Below are positions 48,730 through 56,910 of a stretch of DNA of 64,000 nt, in pieces. The position numbers and the translations under genes are program-made. Under the pieces are notes generated by a model that was given only the letters and a program-made list of their open reading frames with translations, had not been told where the DNA came from and made no database searches. Numbering within the stretch: position 1 is the first letter of the stretch; every line of letters starts with the position of its first letter. The DNA comes from Caldalkalibacillus mannanilyticus JCM 10596 (lineage in GTDB: Bacteria > Bacillota > Bacilli > Caldalkalibacillales > JCM-10596), in NCBI RefSeq assembly GCF_000615945.1, contig NZ_BAMO01000005.1, forward strand, positions 62,001 through 126,000. The letters are read 5' to 3'.

Positions 48730-48785
48730 TTGACCTATACAGTCAAACTTTATATAATATAACTATACAGTTTAACTGTATAGTT
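48730..48785 (+). promoter_or_regulatory. Promoter and perfect palindromic operator of the second PadR gene
   Basis: TTGACC (48730-48735), a 17-base spacer and TATAAT (48753-48758) form a strong promoter. Right after it lies AACTATACAGTT-t-AACTGTATAGTT (48761-48785), a perfect 12-base inverted repeat over the start point. Two further ATACAGT copies lie at 48724 and 48737. Autorepression by the PadR protein is likely. Confidence 0.7.
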
Positions 48786-48807
48786 AATTAATATGGTGGG
48801 ATGTTAA

Positions 48808-49131
48808 ATGAAAAGGCATAAGTTGCTTCCCTTAACAGAAACAATGCATTATATATTGTTGGCTTTGCGAGAGCCGTTACACGGTTATGCAATCATGCAA
48901 GTGATTGAAGTGATGAGCAATGGGCAAGTTCGGATCGCGGCGGGTACATTATACGGAGCAATTGAAAACCTATTAAAATACAATTGGATTGTACTTGTTG
49001 CTTCAGATGATCCACGAAGGAAAGTTTACCATATTACTAAAGAAGGACTTGCGGTTTTACAAATAGAAAAAGAACGGTTAACTCATATTCTCTCCCTATA
49101 TGAAGGAGGTAATTTTCATGAAGAAGATTAA
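48808..49131 (+). CDS. PadR-family regulator, second copy
   Basis: 107 residues, short PadR type (LPLTETMHYILLALREPLHGYAIMQVIE; GTLYGAIENLLKYNWI). GGTGGG precedes the ATG. It overlaps the downstream DUF2812 gene by 14 bases. In Bacilli this pair is usual, with the PadR protein controlling the operon. It is only distantly similar to the PadR at 2892. Confidence 0.9.
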   Translation: MKRHKLLPLTETMHYILLALREPLHGYAIMQVIEVMSNGQVRIAAGTLYGAIENLLKYNWIVLVASDDPRRKVYHITKEGLAVLQIEKERLTHILSLYEGGNFHEED

Positions 49132-49720
49132 ACTATTTGTTGATGCTCATAAGCAAGAGAAATGGTTAAATGAGATGCTTCAACAAGGATGGGTATGTAA
49201 AAAGGTTCATACTTTATTAGGAATATACTATTTCAAAAAGGCAGATACACTCGATCAAGTGATCCGCCTGGACTTCCAAACATTTAAATCAGAAGAAATG
49301 TATCAGCAATATATTCAGTTACATGAGGACTTTGGTTGGGAGCATATAGGAGGTTCACGCTGGTCATCATTACAGTATTGGCTTAAACCAATTAACGGAC
49401 TTGATGAGTTATATTCAGACAACGCATCTGAAAAATCCCATTTACAACGCCTGACCAAATCCTATGGTGAATCTACTTTATTATTTCTAATATTAACAAT
49501 GATCTTTTTTAAAAATGCTTCACAGTTTTCAAGCCTAAAATCAGCCTATTTTACACCTGGTCTATGGGATAGAGAAGGTACAGATTTTTTATTAGCTTTC
49601 TTATTTGAAACACCCTTTGCACTTTTAAGATTTGGTTCTCCTTGGTTAGTACTTATTACGGGCATAGCATTTATGACTACATATGTAAAATACAAGAAAC
49701 TATTAGATAAAACGGCGTGA
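49118..49720 (+). CDS. DUF2812 membrane protein, PadR partner
   Basis: 200 residues from the ATG at 49118, set by GAAGGAGG upstream (the frame opens at 49100). The N-terminal 100 residues form the DUF2812 domain (KKIKLFVDAHKQEKWLNEML; DFGWEHIGGSRWSSLQYW), followed by two membrane segments. Its function is unknown; it is coupled to the PadR gene by a 14-base overlap. Confidence 0.83.
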   Translation: MKKIKLFVDAHKQEKWLNEMLQQGWVCKKVHTLLGIYYFKKADTLDQVIRLDFQTFKSEEMYQQYIQLHEDFGWEHIGGSRWSSLQYWLKPINGLDELYSDNASEKSHLQRLTKSYGESTLLFLILTMIFFKNASQFSSLKSAYFTPGLWDREGTDFLLAFLFETPFALLRFGSPWLVLITGIAFMTTYVKYKKLLDKTA

Positions 49721-49755
49721 TTAGTAGCCGACAATATTTATCTATAAGCTGTTAT

Positions 49756-49928
49756 AAATGCGCCACCTGCTCCACTTCCCTTGGCATCAATAGAATAGAT
49801 ATATCATAGGTTTATCAATAAATAAAAGTAAGTCTGATGACTTTCTTATATGGTAATTCGGGATATATATCCATAACTCTTCATAGGCATTTATTACGGA
49901 TTCGTCAAAATAGTCAGGAATGCCAGAA
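49756..49928 (-). pseudogene. Internally deleted partial copy of the serine hydrolase gene
   Basis: Bases 49756-49801 match 52797-52842 and bases 49802-49928 match about 53062-53190, both inside the serine hydrolase at 52467-53486, with scattered differences. About 220 bases between these parts are missing. The copy encodes SGIPDYFDESVINAYEELW and KSSDL-FIDKPM, then goes out of frame. It joins an IS110 remnant directly at about 49929. Confidence 0.8.
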
Positions 49929-50177
49929 GCACCCCTGACCATGAAGATAGATGGCTAGCTGTAGGGAATTGATCCGTATTGGTCCCTATTTCTGCAATGA
50001 TGCTTGCCGCACTTATTTTGCTCACTCTTGGCATCGTTTGAAGAAGCTGTAATTCTTCTTGGTATTCCTTAAGATAATCATTCATCCGTTCATCTAATTG
50101 TTGAATAGATTCTTCTATAAAAATGATATTTTTTTGTGTACATCTAAGCCAGCACAATGAGTTACAATAGGATCCAT
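49929..50177 (-). mobile_element. IS110-family transposase remnant
   Basis: Starting at the ATG at 50177 the frame reads MDPIVTHCAGLDVHKK, an IS110-type N-terminus including the first catalytic Asp. After a frame change and an internal loss it continues with LLQTMPRVSKISAASIIAEIGT and the ASHLSSWSGV of the C-terminal domain. About 250 residues in the middle are gone. It cannot encode an active enzyme. Confidence 0.75.
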
Positions 50178-50296
50178 CTCCATTTTTCATCCTCCAAATT
50201 GAAATGTACCTAGGTAGGAGGAACCGTTTGAATTTAACATTTTTCTGTACATGATCATCCGTAAGAATCCCTACGGGATGTCAACAATGGGTGTAA

Positions 50297-50494
50297 TCAT
50301 GGCTGTTTTTTACTATACACTACATAAGCAATAAGCCCAATTAAATAGCCTACTCCTGTTCCTATACTGACTGTAAATATTAGAAAGATTGGTTTGAAAA
50401 ACATACCTAAAATTGTACCGATAGCACAACCCAAAATCATACCCATTGGTATTAAACTATCTATAAAAATTTTAGATTTTGAAGTATTATCCAC
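50297..50494 (-). CDS. Small glycine-rich two-helix membrane protein
   Basis: 65 residues from a GTG start after GGAAAGGA. Two membrane segments (about 12-32 and 35-58) contain glycine spacings (GMILGCAIGTILGMF; GTGVGYLIGLI). No family recognised. It lies 180 bases downstream, same strand, of the Cys-rich secreted precursor. A role as immunity or partner protein is conceivable but unproven. Confidence 0.55.
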   Translation of the reverse strand: MDNTSKSKIFIDSLIPMGMILGCAIGTILGMFFKPIFLIFTVSIGTGVGYLIGLIAYVVYSKKQP

Positions 50495-50672
50495 TATTGA
50501 CGTTCCTTTCCATGTTATTTTATTTTAGTATAAAGTAACACCATTATCATTTGAAAATTTCCTTAGGTTTCCTTAATATAGGAAAACAACATCCCTACCT
50601 ATATTTTCACCTCTATTTAAGTTTACTATAATCGAAAGTTAATTTTTTTTATAAGCTTTCACTCAATGTGCT

Positions 50673-51467
50673 CTATAATAAGTTGAAACAGCCTACGATA
50701 CCAGCAATATTAGCTACACCTAAAGTTGCAACTGCAGCAATACAAGCAGCACAAACAGGTGGGACTGCTGGACAAGATGCTGCACAAGTACCTGCAATTA
50801 AGTACGCAACTACAAGATCAACACTAGCTATTAAAGCAATACATGCAGCAACTTCTTTAATGCCCTCTGGCTGAATTTGTTGATTGCCTTCTTCAAGGGA
50901 AGCTTGTAAATCTGCTAACTGTTTTTCAAGCTCACTGTTACTAACATAGTCTAAATCAGTTTCTTCTTCATGTGTTAATTTACCATCGGAGAAAGAAGTG
51001 ATCACGAATTTATTATTATCACTTTTCGTAACCAATATTTCCGAGTAGTTTATAATTTCATTGTTTGAGTCAAAAATCAAAGTAAAGTTACTTGTAAAGC
51101 TGTACTGGTCTCCTGTAATAGGAATCGTAGCAGAGGTGTAGTCAGTATCATTTTGGGTAATTTTCAAGAACTTAGCATTACTAAAATCTAATTCAACCTC
51201 TGAACCATTCATAACTACTTCGTTGTTGGAAATTGCGTTATCAATCAGATTTTTAATGTCCTGAATTCTCTTAGAATCTGTAATTTCACTTGTTGTATTT
51301 GCAACATCATTCATTCTTTCAAATGCAGATTTCAACCCATTGTCTATTTTTCCGTTTTCTCCTACTTGTTGGGGGTTTAATGAGGCGATTGTTGAATTAC
51401 TAAACAATCCAAAGAAAAGTATTAAAACCACCATCCCAATCGAAATAGTTTCCTTCCAAAATCTCAT
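50673..51467 (-). CDS. Secreted precursor with hydrophobic Cys-rich C-terminus (bacteriocin-like candidate)
   Basis: 264 residues. Signal peptide about 1-28 (MVVLILFFGLFSNSTIA). Residues 30-200 form a polar, mostly beta/helical region with EEETDLDYVSNSELEKQL. The last 60 residues are very hydrophobic, rich in Ala, Ile and Val, with Cys at 209, 228, 232, 239, 242 and 260 (CAASCPAVPPVCAAC). This layout, a long pro-region and a C-terminal Cys-rich hydrophobic core, recalls halocin C8-like and other membrane-active peptide precursors, but I cannot assign it to a family. No ABC exporter or protease gene is next to it. Confidence 0.6.
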   Translation of the reverse strand: MRFWKETISIGMVVLILFFGLFSNSTIASLNPQQVGENGKIDNGLKSAFERMNDVANTTSEITDSKRIQDIKNLIDNAISNNEVVMNGSEVELDFSNAKFLKITQNDTDYTSATIPITGDQYSFTSNFTLIFDSNNEIINYSEILVTKSDNNKFVITSFSDGKLTHEEETDLDYVSNSELEKQLADLQASLEEGNQQIQPEGIKEVAACIALIASVDLVVAYLIAGTCAASCPAVPPVCAACIAAVATLGVANIAGIVGCFNLL

Positions 51468-51680
51468 ACTAGCATATCCTTTTTTTGGAAATTTGTATTC
51501 ATCCCCATAGTAACATAGAATGAGTAGTATGTATATAGGAAAAAAGTAAATTATTAGGATTCTTTTCTTTAATTTAGAAAATTCATAGATTAAACACTTT
51601 TAGAATGAAAATTAACTAACTTTATTTATGTTAGTTGAAACGAAAACGGTCTTTGTCAATATAGTTGTCGCATTTAGTTG

Positions 51681-52500
51681 TGATACTACGTCAAGAAAAT
51701 AGACATGGATTTTTCTACCGCGCTTTCGCTTGGAATTATAAAAGACCTCAATGTATTCAAGTAATGGTAGCTTTTGATATTCGTAGGAGGCATATTGAAC
51801 GCCTCTGTCAGAATGATGTATGACGCCTTTTCTTAGATTTTGACGTTTATATGCCATTTTTAATGCAGAGAGAACCAATTCCTTTGTCATGGTTTTATCT
51901 ATAGCCCAACCTACGATTTTACGAGAATATATGTCCATTACGCTAGCCAAATACAACCAGCACTCATGGGTTGGAATATAGGAATATCTGATACCCAAAA
52001 ATGATTTGGCATAGAAGCTTTAAACTGTCGATCCAATACGTTTTCACTTACTGAGTGTTGATGCTTTGAATTCGTTGTAGCCTTGTATTTTTTTACTGTA
52101 CACGATTTCCATTGATTCTTGGTCATAATACGGGATACTGTATGTTCACTTACCTTTACACCACGTCGATTCAGCGTTTTTGTAATTTTGACGTTGCCGT
52201 AACGCTGCTTGAATTCTAAGTGAGTCTGTAAAATCTCTTGTGATAATTTCTCATGTTTTTTATGCCTGTCACTTTTCTGCCGTTTTAACCATTTGAACCG
52301 CTTTTAAAAACTCCCGATACATTGCACATCACTCGGAAATGGGAGCGATTTTCATAAATGAAATCGTATTTTACCGAGAGATTTTCGCGAAGTAGTGCAT
52401 CGCCTTTTTTAATCTTTTGCCATTACCTTTTGCCATGCAGACACCTCACTGTCATTGATATATTTGTTATAACAATCTGTGTCTACTTTTTAGTCTAGCA
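51681..52500 (-). mobile_element. IS3/IS150-type element remnant
   Basis: The minus strand encodes parts of an IS3 OrfB: FIYENRSHFRVM, then YGNVKITKTLNRRGVKVSEHTVSRIM, then [21 protein letters not shown] and [12 protein letters not shown], finally [12 protein letters not shown]. The stretch with the last catalytic Glu is deleted and the frames are broken. Candidate ends begin TG: TGCTAGACTAAAAAGTAGACA (with 52500 as tip) and TGATACTACGTC (from 51681), both leading into TAGACA. About 820 bases remain of a usual 1.4 kb. Its right end forms the last codons of the adjacent serine hydrolase. Confidence 0.75.
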
Positions 52501-53486
52501 TTACCTTGTCCAATTATTTCACTAATAATTCGATCATGCAATTCTTCTACATCATAATCCATATTACTTAATATTGTAATTATGATCTGCCTGTCTAAAT
52601 CATAAGATGTTATAAAATTCGCTCCGGGATCACACCCTTGAAAAGAAGGTATTTTACCATTTAAAAGCCATACCCCGTAACCATAGCATCCTTCTGAAAC
52701 TTGAGGAGATAACATCATTTTCATAAACTTTTCTTTGATTAATCTACCACCTATCAATGCAGCCCAGAATTTTTCAACATCAGGTGCTGTTAAAAATGCG
52801 CCACCTGCGCCGCTTCCCTTGGCATCTATAGAAAAGATATTTGTGCGATAGTTGTTATTTTCTTCATCATAAATATAAGAAAAAGCACATCTCGCTGGTA
52901 ATTTATCAAGTTCATAATAACCCGTATCTGTCATGTTGCTGGGATTAAATATTGCTTCTTGTAAATAGACATCGAAAGGTTTCCCTGTTATCTCCTCAAT
53001 AATTAGGCCAAGAACAACATAACCTGTATTGTTGTATTGAAACTTTTCACCTTTCGGATACATCATAGGTTTATCAATAAATAAAGGGATTAAGTCTGAT
53101 GACTTTCTTATAGAATAATTTGGGGTATTTATCCATAACTCTTCATAAGCATCCATTACCGATTCGTCAAAATAGTCAGGAATGCCAGAAGTATGATTCA
53201 ACAATTGTTTGACCGTAATTCCCGGGTCAATCTGCTTCAAATTAAATTTCAGTATTTCTCCGATTGATGACTCAAAATGAATTAAATCTTTTTCAATAAG
53301 GGTTAAAATGGCAGTGGCTACAAACACCTTTCCAGCTGAAGCTGTACCAAACCTCGTGTTAATGCTGTTACGAACTTCATTTGCCCTGTCAGCAAAACCA
53401 TATTCACCTTGAAATATTTTATGACCTTCTTGAAGTACAGAAATTACTCCACTGAATTCCTTGTCAATAACATTGTTTATATCCAT
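52467..53486 (-). CDS. Beta-lactamase-family serine hydrolase, C-terminus replaced by IS sequence
   Basis: 339 residues, no signal peptide. Class C/DD-peptidase-like fold with S50-A-G-K53 (SxxK) and Y151-N-N153 (YxN). It is probably an esterase or peptidase; substrate unknown. From about residue 330 (after IIGQGNA) the codons come from the end of the adjoining IS3-type remnant, so the natural C-terminus has been lost or altered. A partial copy lies at 49756-49928. The ATG follows AGGGGG. Confidence 0.82.
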   Translation of the reverse strand: MDINNVIDKEFSGVISVLQEGHKIFQGEYGFADRANEVRNSINTRFGTASAGKVFVATAILTLIEKDLIHFESSIGEILKFNLKQIDPGITVKQLLNHTSGIPDYFDESVMDAYEELWINTPNYSIRKSSDLIPLFIDKPMMYPKGEKFQYNNTGYVVLGLIIEEITGKPFDVYLQEAIFNPSNMTDTGYYELDKLPARCAFSYIYDEENNNYRTNIFSIDAKGSGAGGAFLTAPDVEKFWAALIGGRLIKEKFMKMMLSPQVSEGCYGYGVWLLNGKIPSFQGCDPGANFITSYDLDRQIIITILSNMDYDVEELHDRIISEIIGQGNARLKSRHRLL

Positions 53487-53735
53487 ACATAATACCCCCT
53501 AATAAAAAAGTGATCAATTAAAGTATTCAGTTTTCAAACTAAATTTACATTTATTACCATTATTATATATTTTATATACACTATGGTCAATAGTTTTAAA
53601 AATTCGCTTTATTTCAGTTTTTCATCTTTAAATTTCTAGATACTCTCAGCAATGTTGAATCTCCTTATATCTATTCAGTTATTTCAGATCTTATGTAGTA
53701 AACTCATTCCGCTTTTCAATATTCTTCAATAACAA
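53487..53735. other. Gene-free AT-rich stretch before the serine hydrolase
   Basis: No coding frame with a ribosome site was found between the hydrolase start and the terminator at 53736. It should hold the hydrolase promoter, but I see no convincing -35/-10 pair. Confidence 0.4.
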
Positions 53736-53765
53736 AAGAGCCTTTCAACGCTAAAAAAGGCTCTT
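53736..53765 (-). terminator. Terminator after the LysM/tail-lysozyme gene
   Basis: AAGAGCCTTT pairs perfectly with AAAGGCTCTT; on the minus strand TTTTGTT follows. Confidence 0.7.
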
Positions 53766-53803
53766 AACTCACTGTTACATCATTTATTTACATCTCATTC
53801 CCT

Positions 53804-54706
53804 TCATACCCCTGCTCTCCCGAAACCAGATCTTCCTGCAAATCGCTTGTAAAAGTCATAAGCATATCGAAAACGGCTAGGATAATCCGGCTTACCTGCT
53901 CGTTCAAACGAAATCTGAAATGCTTTAACAGCATCTTCTATACCCATCTTCTTAAGTCCTTCGATTCCACCATATCTTTTTAATATGGCTTTCGTTGTTG
54001 AATCACCGCCATTTAATTCATACCAAAGGAAGCCAAGTTGTGTGTCTAATGCCCATTCACTCCTACCTTGAGACCGAGCGTACCTCACTAATTGATCCCA
54101 ACGCCCTCCTTTTTCCCACTGAGCAATTCCACGTCCAGGTCCACCACGAAATTGTTTCTTAGTTGGATCAATTCCAGACTCCTGTTTTAAGTTCCCCATG
54201 ATACCAGCAGTTGCCCCATCTAAAAATCCTTTTGCTTTAAAAAAGTTCCAAACTTTCTCATCATTACTATTACCAGATGGGCTGACAGGAGCATTATTTG
54301 TATATGGTTTAGCCACTCTAGCGTTGGGTATAACGATCTTAGTTCCAATTTGAAGATTATTTGCGTTAATATTTGGATTTGCTTTTTGAAGCGTATCAGT
54401 ACTTATTTTATATTTTTGTGCTATCTTCCAGAGGCTGTCACCTGGTTGAACCGTATAATTGGGTACTTGAGTCGGTGTGGAATATTTCTGTAACAAAGCC
54501 CATGTGTCCTTCCCGACTATTCCATCCACTTTAAGATTATGTGCTTTTTGAAAATTCCTTACAGCCGTATCTGTTTTCGAGCCAAAATCTGAATCAATTC
54601 GCCCTGGTGAGAATCCTGCATTTTGAAGTGCTTTTTGAATACTAGCTACACCTTGGCCCTTTGAGCCTATTTTAAATGTTGGTCGAGTTATTACAGCAGT
54701 AGTCAT
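53804..54706 (-). CDS. Peptidoglycan-binding / LysM / phage-tail-lysozyme protein
   Basis: 300 residues from the ATG at 54706 (AAGGAG site; the frame is open to 54757). Residues 10-75: peptidoglycan-binding type 1 domain (VASIQKALQNAGFSPGRIDSDFG). About 82-127: LysM (YTVQPGDSLWKIAQKYKISTD). About 150-290: phage tail-lysozyme-like domain with a likely catalytic Glu in GIMGNLKQESGIDP. There is no signal peptide, so release may need lysis, a holin or mother-cell expression during sporulation. No phage structural genes are nearby. Confidence 0.85.
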   Translation of the reverse strand: MTTAVITRPTFKIGSKGQGVASIQKALQNAGFSPGRIDSDFGSKTDTAVRNFQKAHNLKVDGIVGKDTWALLQKYSTPTQVPNYTVQPGDSLWKIAQKYKISTDTLQKANPNINANNLQIGTKIVIPNARVAKPYTNNAPVSPSGNSNDEKVWNFFKAKGFLDGATAGIMGNLKQESGIDPTKKQFRGGPGRGIAQWEKGGRWDQLVRYARSQGRSEWALDTQLGFLWYELNGGDSTTKAILKRYGGIEGLKKMGIEDAVKAFQISFERAGKPDYPSRFRYAYDFYKRFAGRSGFGRAGV

Positions 54707-54896
54707 GTCAACTCTCCTTAGAAAATAGAATGAGCAGCAGCTGTGCTTTTGGCACATTAAATAATTTCTGAAGAAACGGTTGAATTTATTCGTTCTAATT
54801 GTTTACATCATAACTCTCAAGAGTTTGTTTCAAATGGTGAAAGAACAGAAGACAAATTAATTATATCGAAAACACCCTCTCCCAAAACGAAAAAAA

Positions 54897-54943
54897 CCAA
54901 TTAGGTAGGCAGATGAATTTTTTTCATCTGTCTACCTAATTGG
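54897..54943 (-). terminator. Strong terminator after the alpha-CTD-like gene
   Basis: A stem of 21 pairs with one mismatch (starting CCAATTAGGTAG and closing CTACCTAATTGG) and a 5-base loop, followed on the minus strand by seven T residues. Confidence 0.85.
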
Positions 54944-54985
54944 GAGCTTATCAAAGAAAAATCAGCTTTCACTAATTACTACACA

Positions 54986-55279
54986 TTATTTTTCTTTAAA
55001 TGATAAACCAGCTTTTTCTAATGAAATTCTCAAAATTGGTAAGGAAGCTGGTCCAATACCATGGATTTTTAGAATTTCTTTTTCGGTGTACATTGAGAGC
55101 TTTTGCAAAGTATCAATTCCTTCGTGAACTAAAGCATTTCTGGCAGGTGAACTTAGTTTCGATAGAAAGCCACTTTCAGGTTTATTCTCCTGATCACAAG
55201 TAGGGCAACTTGGACAGTCACTACTTTTGTAATACTTATGTCCTTTTTCACAAACTCTTAAGCTTTTTTCTGCTTTCAA
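54986..55279 (-). CDS. Small zinc-ribbon protein with RNA polymerase alpha-CTD-like domain
   Basis: 97 residues from a TTG start (AGGAGGGG five bases before it). Residues 10-28 hold C10, H14, C22, C25 and C28, a likely zinc knuckle. Residues 40-95 are a double helix-hairpin-helix close to the RNA polymerase alpha C-terminal domain (LSSPARNALVHEGIDTLQKLSMYTEKEILKI, then HGIGPASLPIL). It lacks the alpha N-terminal domain and so is not a polymerase subunit; nucleic acid or transcription-factor binding is a fair inference. It is followed by a strong terminator. Confidence 0.78.
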   Translation of the reverse strand: MKAEKSLRVCEKGHKYYKSSDCPSCPTCDQENKPESGFLSKLSSPARNALVHEGIDTLQKLSMYTEKEILKIHGIGPASLPILRISLEKAGLSFKEK

Positions 55280-55333
55280 TACAACCCCTCCTACTAATTA
55301 TTGCTAAAAAAGATTCCGCTGTTACAACCCTTA

Positions 55334-56719
55334 TTAACCTTTCCGTACGAGTAGTGAACAACACTCCACATGGCTCGTATGCGGAAACATATCCACCGGC
55401 TGAATCTCCTTCGTTTCAAATCCCCCTTGCTCTAGGACCTTCAAATCCCTTGCTAGCGTGGACGGATTACAGGATACATACACAATCCGCTGCGGTTTCA
55501 TCTCAATCATTGTTTCCAATAGAGCGATATCACAGCCTTTTCGCGGAGGGTCAACGACAATCACATCTGGAGCCAGACCCTGCGCCTTCCACCAAGGAAT
55601 GACCTTCTCTGCTTCCCCTACTGCAAACTCTACATTCTCTATGCCGTTCAGCTTCGCATTCCTTTTCGCATCTGCAATGGCTTCTGGAACGATTTCTACA
55701 CCAAGTACCTTCTTTGCTTTTTGTGCAAGGAAGAGGGATATTGTACCGATTCCACAGTAAGCATCAATCACTATTTCATTCCCTGTCAAATCCGCATAGT
55801 CTAAGGCTTTATCATAGAGCACCTTGGTTTGAACAGGATTCACCTGATAGAAGGATCTTGCCGATATGGCAAATTGAATGTCGCCAATCGAATCGTAAAT
55901 ATATTCTTCTCCCCAGAGTACTTTCGTTTCTGCTCCGAAGATAACGTTGGTTTTCTTCGTATTAATATTCTGTACAAGACTTTTTAATTGTGGGAACTCT
56001 TCTCTTATCCCTTGGACCAGCTCTTCCTGCCGAGGAATCTCATCTCCATTGGTGACCAGTACAATCATGACCTCTCCACTGCTGAAGCCATACTTAATAA
56101 CGACATGCCTTAACAAGCCTTGATGTCCTTCCTCCTGATAAGCTCGAAGCCCTAAGCGGTAGGCAATCTCCTTCACCTTCTGTACCGCTTGGTCGTTTTG
56201 CTCATGCTGAATGAGGCATTCTTTCATTTCAATAATCTCATGGGTTCCTTGCTTGTAGAAACCACCCACAAGCCCTCCCTCCTGCTCTCCAATCGGAACC
56301 TGTGCCTTGTTACGATACCTCCAAGGATTCTCCATGCCTAGTGTAGGGTGGATCATAACCTTCTCTAGGTCAAGCCCAGCGATTCGTTTCATATTATCTG
56401 CCACCTGCTGTTGCTTCTGCTTCAATTGCTCCTCATAGGACAAATGCTGCAATTGACAGCCTCCGCATTGCTGAAAGATGGTACAGGAGGGCTCTACACG
56501 ATGCTCACTTTCCTTGATAATCTCTAGAAGTCTGCCGACAGCAAAATTCTTTTTGACTAAAATAATCTTAACCTTCACCTGTTCCTGAGGAAGAGCATCC
56601 TTCACAAATATCGTAAAGCCTTCGTGTTTTCCAACCCCCATTCCTTCATGAGTTAAGCCATCAATATGGAGTTCTATGTAATCATTTTTGCGAACGGGAA
56701 TCATTTTTTCTGCTTTCAT
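55334..56719 (-). CDS. rlmD: 23S rRNA (uracil-5-)-methyltransferase RlmD/RlmCD
   Basis: 461 residues. N-terminal TRAM domain (5-60: [24 protein letters not shown]), a 4Fe-4S cluster cysteine set with [10 protein letters not shown], and a class I SAM-methyltransferase domain with [24 protein letters not shown] and the catalytic Cys in [12 protein letters not shown]. It uses S-adenosylmethionine to make 5-methyluridine in 23S rRNA. In Bacillus the enzyme can modify two positions. The gene order rlmD, dagK, gatB, gatA is the usual Bacillales one, here with insertions. Confidence 0.92.
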   Translation of the reverse strand: MKAEKMIPVRKNDYIELHIDGLTHEGMGVGKHEGFTIFVKDALPQEQVKVKIILVKKNFAVGRLLEIIKESEHRVEPSCTIFQQCGGCQLQHLSYEEQLKQKQQQVADNMKRIAGLDLEKVMIHPTLGMENPWRYRNKAQVPIGEQEGGLVGGFYKQGTHEIIEMKECLIQHEQNDQAVQKVKEIAYRLGLRAYQEEGHQGLLRHVVIKYGFSSGEVMIVLVTNGDEIPRQEELVQGIREEFPQLKSLVQNINTKKTNVIFGAETKVLWGEEYIYDSIGDIQFAISARSFYQVNPVQTKVLYDKALDYADLTGNEIVIDAYCGIGTISLFLAQKAKKVLGVEIVPEAIADAKRNAKLNGIENVEFAVGEAEKVIPWWKAQGLAPDVIVVDPPRKGCDIALLETMIEMKPQRIVYVSCNPSTLARDLKVLEQGGFETKEIQPVDMFPHTSHVECCSLLVRKG

Positions 56720-56910
56720 CTCTATTCAACTCTTTCTATGGTTCGTCGATCTACTAACGGAATTGTATCATAACTCTTCTGCAAAATAAAAATAGCACCA
56801 CACAATAATAAAATCTAGGAACTATTCACTTTAGCCGATCTTGCAAGTTTCTATTTGCGTAAGTAAGGAGAGCAATCTCCAAATATAAATTGGACAAATT
56901 TTAAAAGGTA

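Noticed and set aside
50668-50874. Plus-strand reading frame rich in Ala opposite the Cys-rich precursor
   Set aside because: It is the antisense of the C-terminal hydrophobic module, has no ribosome site, and its composition follows from that module.
49118-53486. Toxin-antitoxin or defence island around the IS remnants
   Set aside because: No toxin, antitoxin, nuclease or restriction motif was found. The genes are PadR/DUF2812, hydrolase, secreted precursor and mobile debris.
53804-54757. Start at 54757 of the lysozyme protein, giving a Cys-rich leader
   Set aside because: The AAGGAG site fits the ATG at 54706; the extra 17 residues lack a site and do not look like a signal peptide.
54897-54943. 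Long hairpin as a possible small RNA or inverted-repeat transposon (MITE)
   Set aside because: Its place just after a stop codon and its T-tract on the minus strand make a terminator sufficient; no target duplication was seen.
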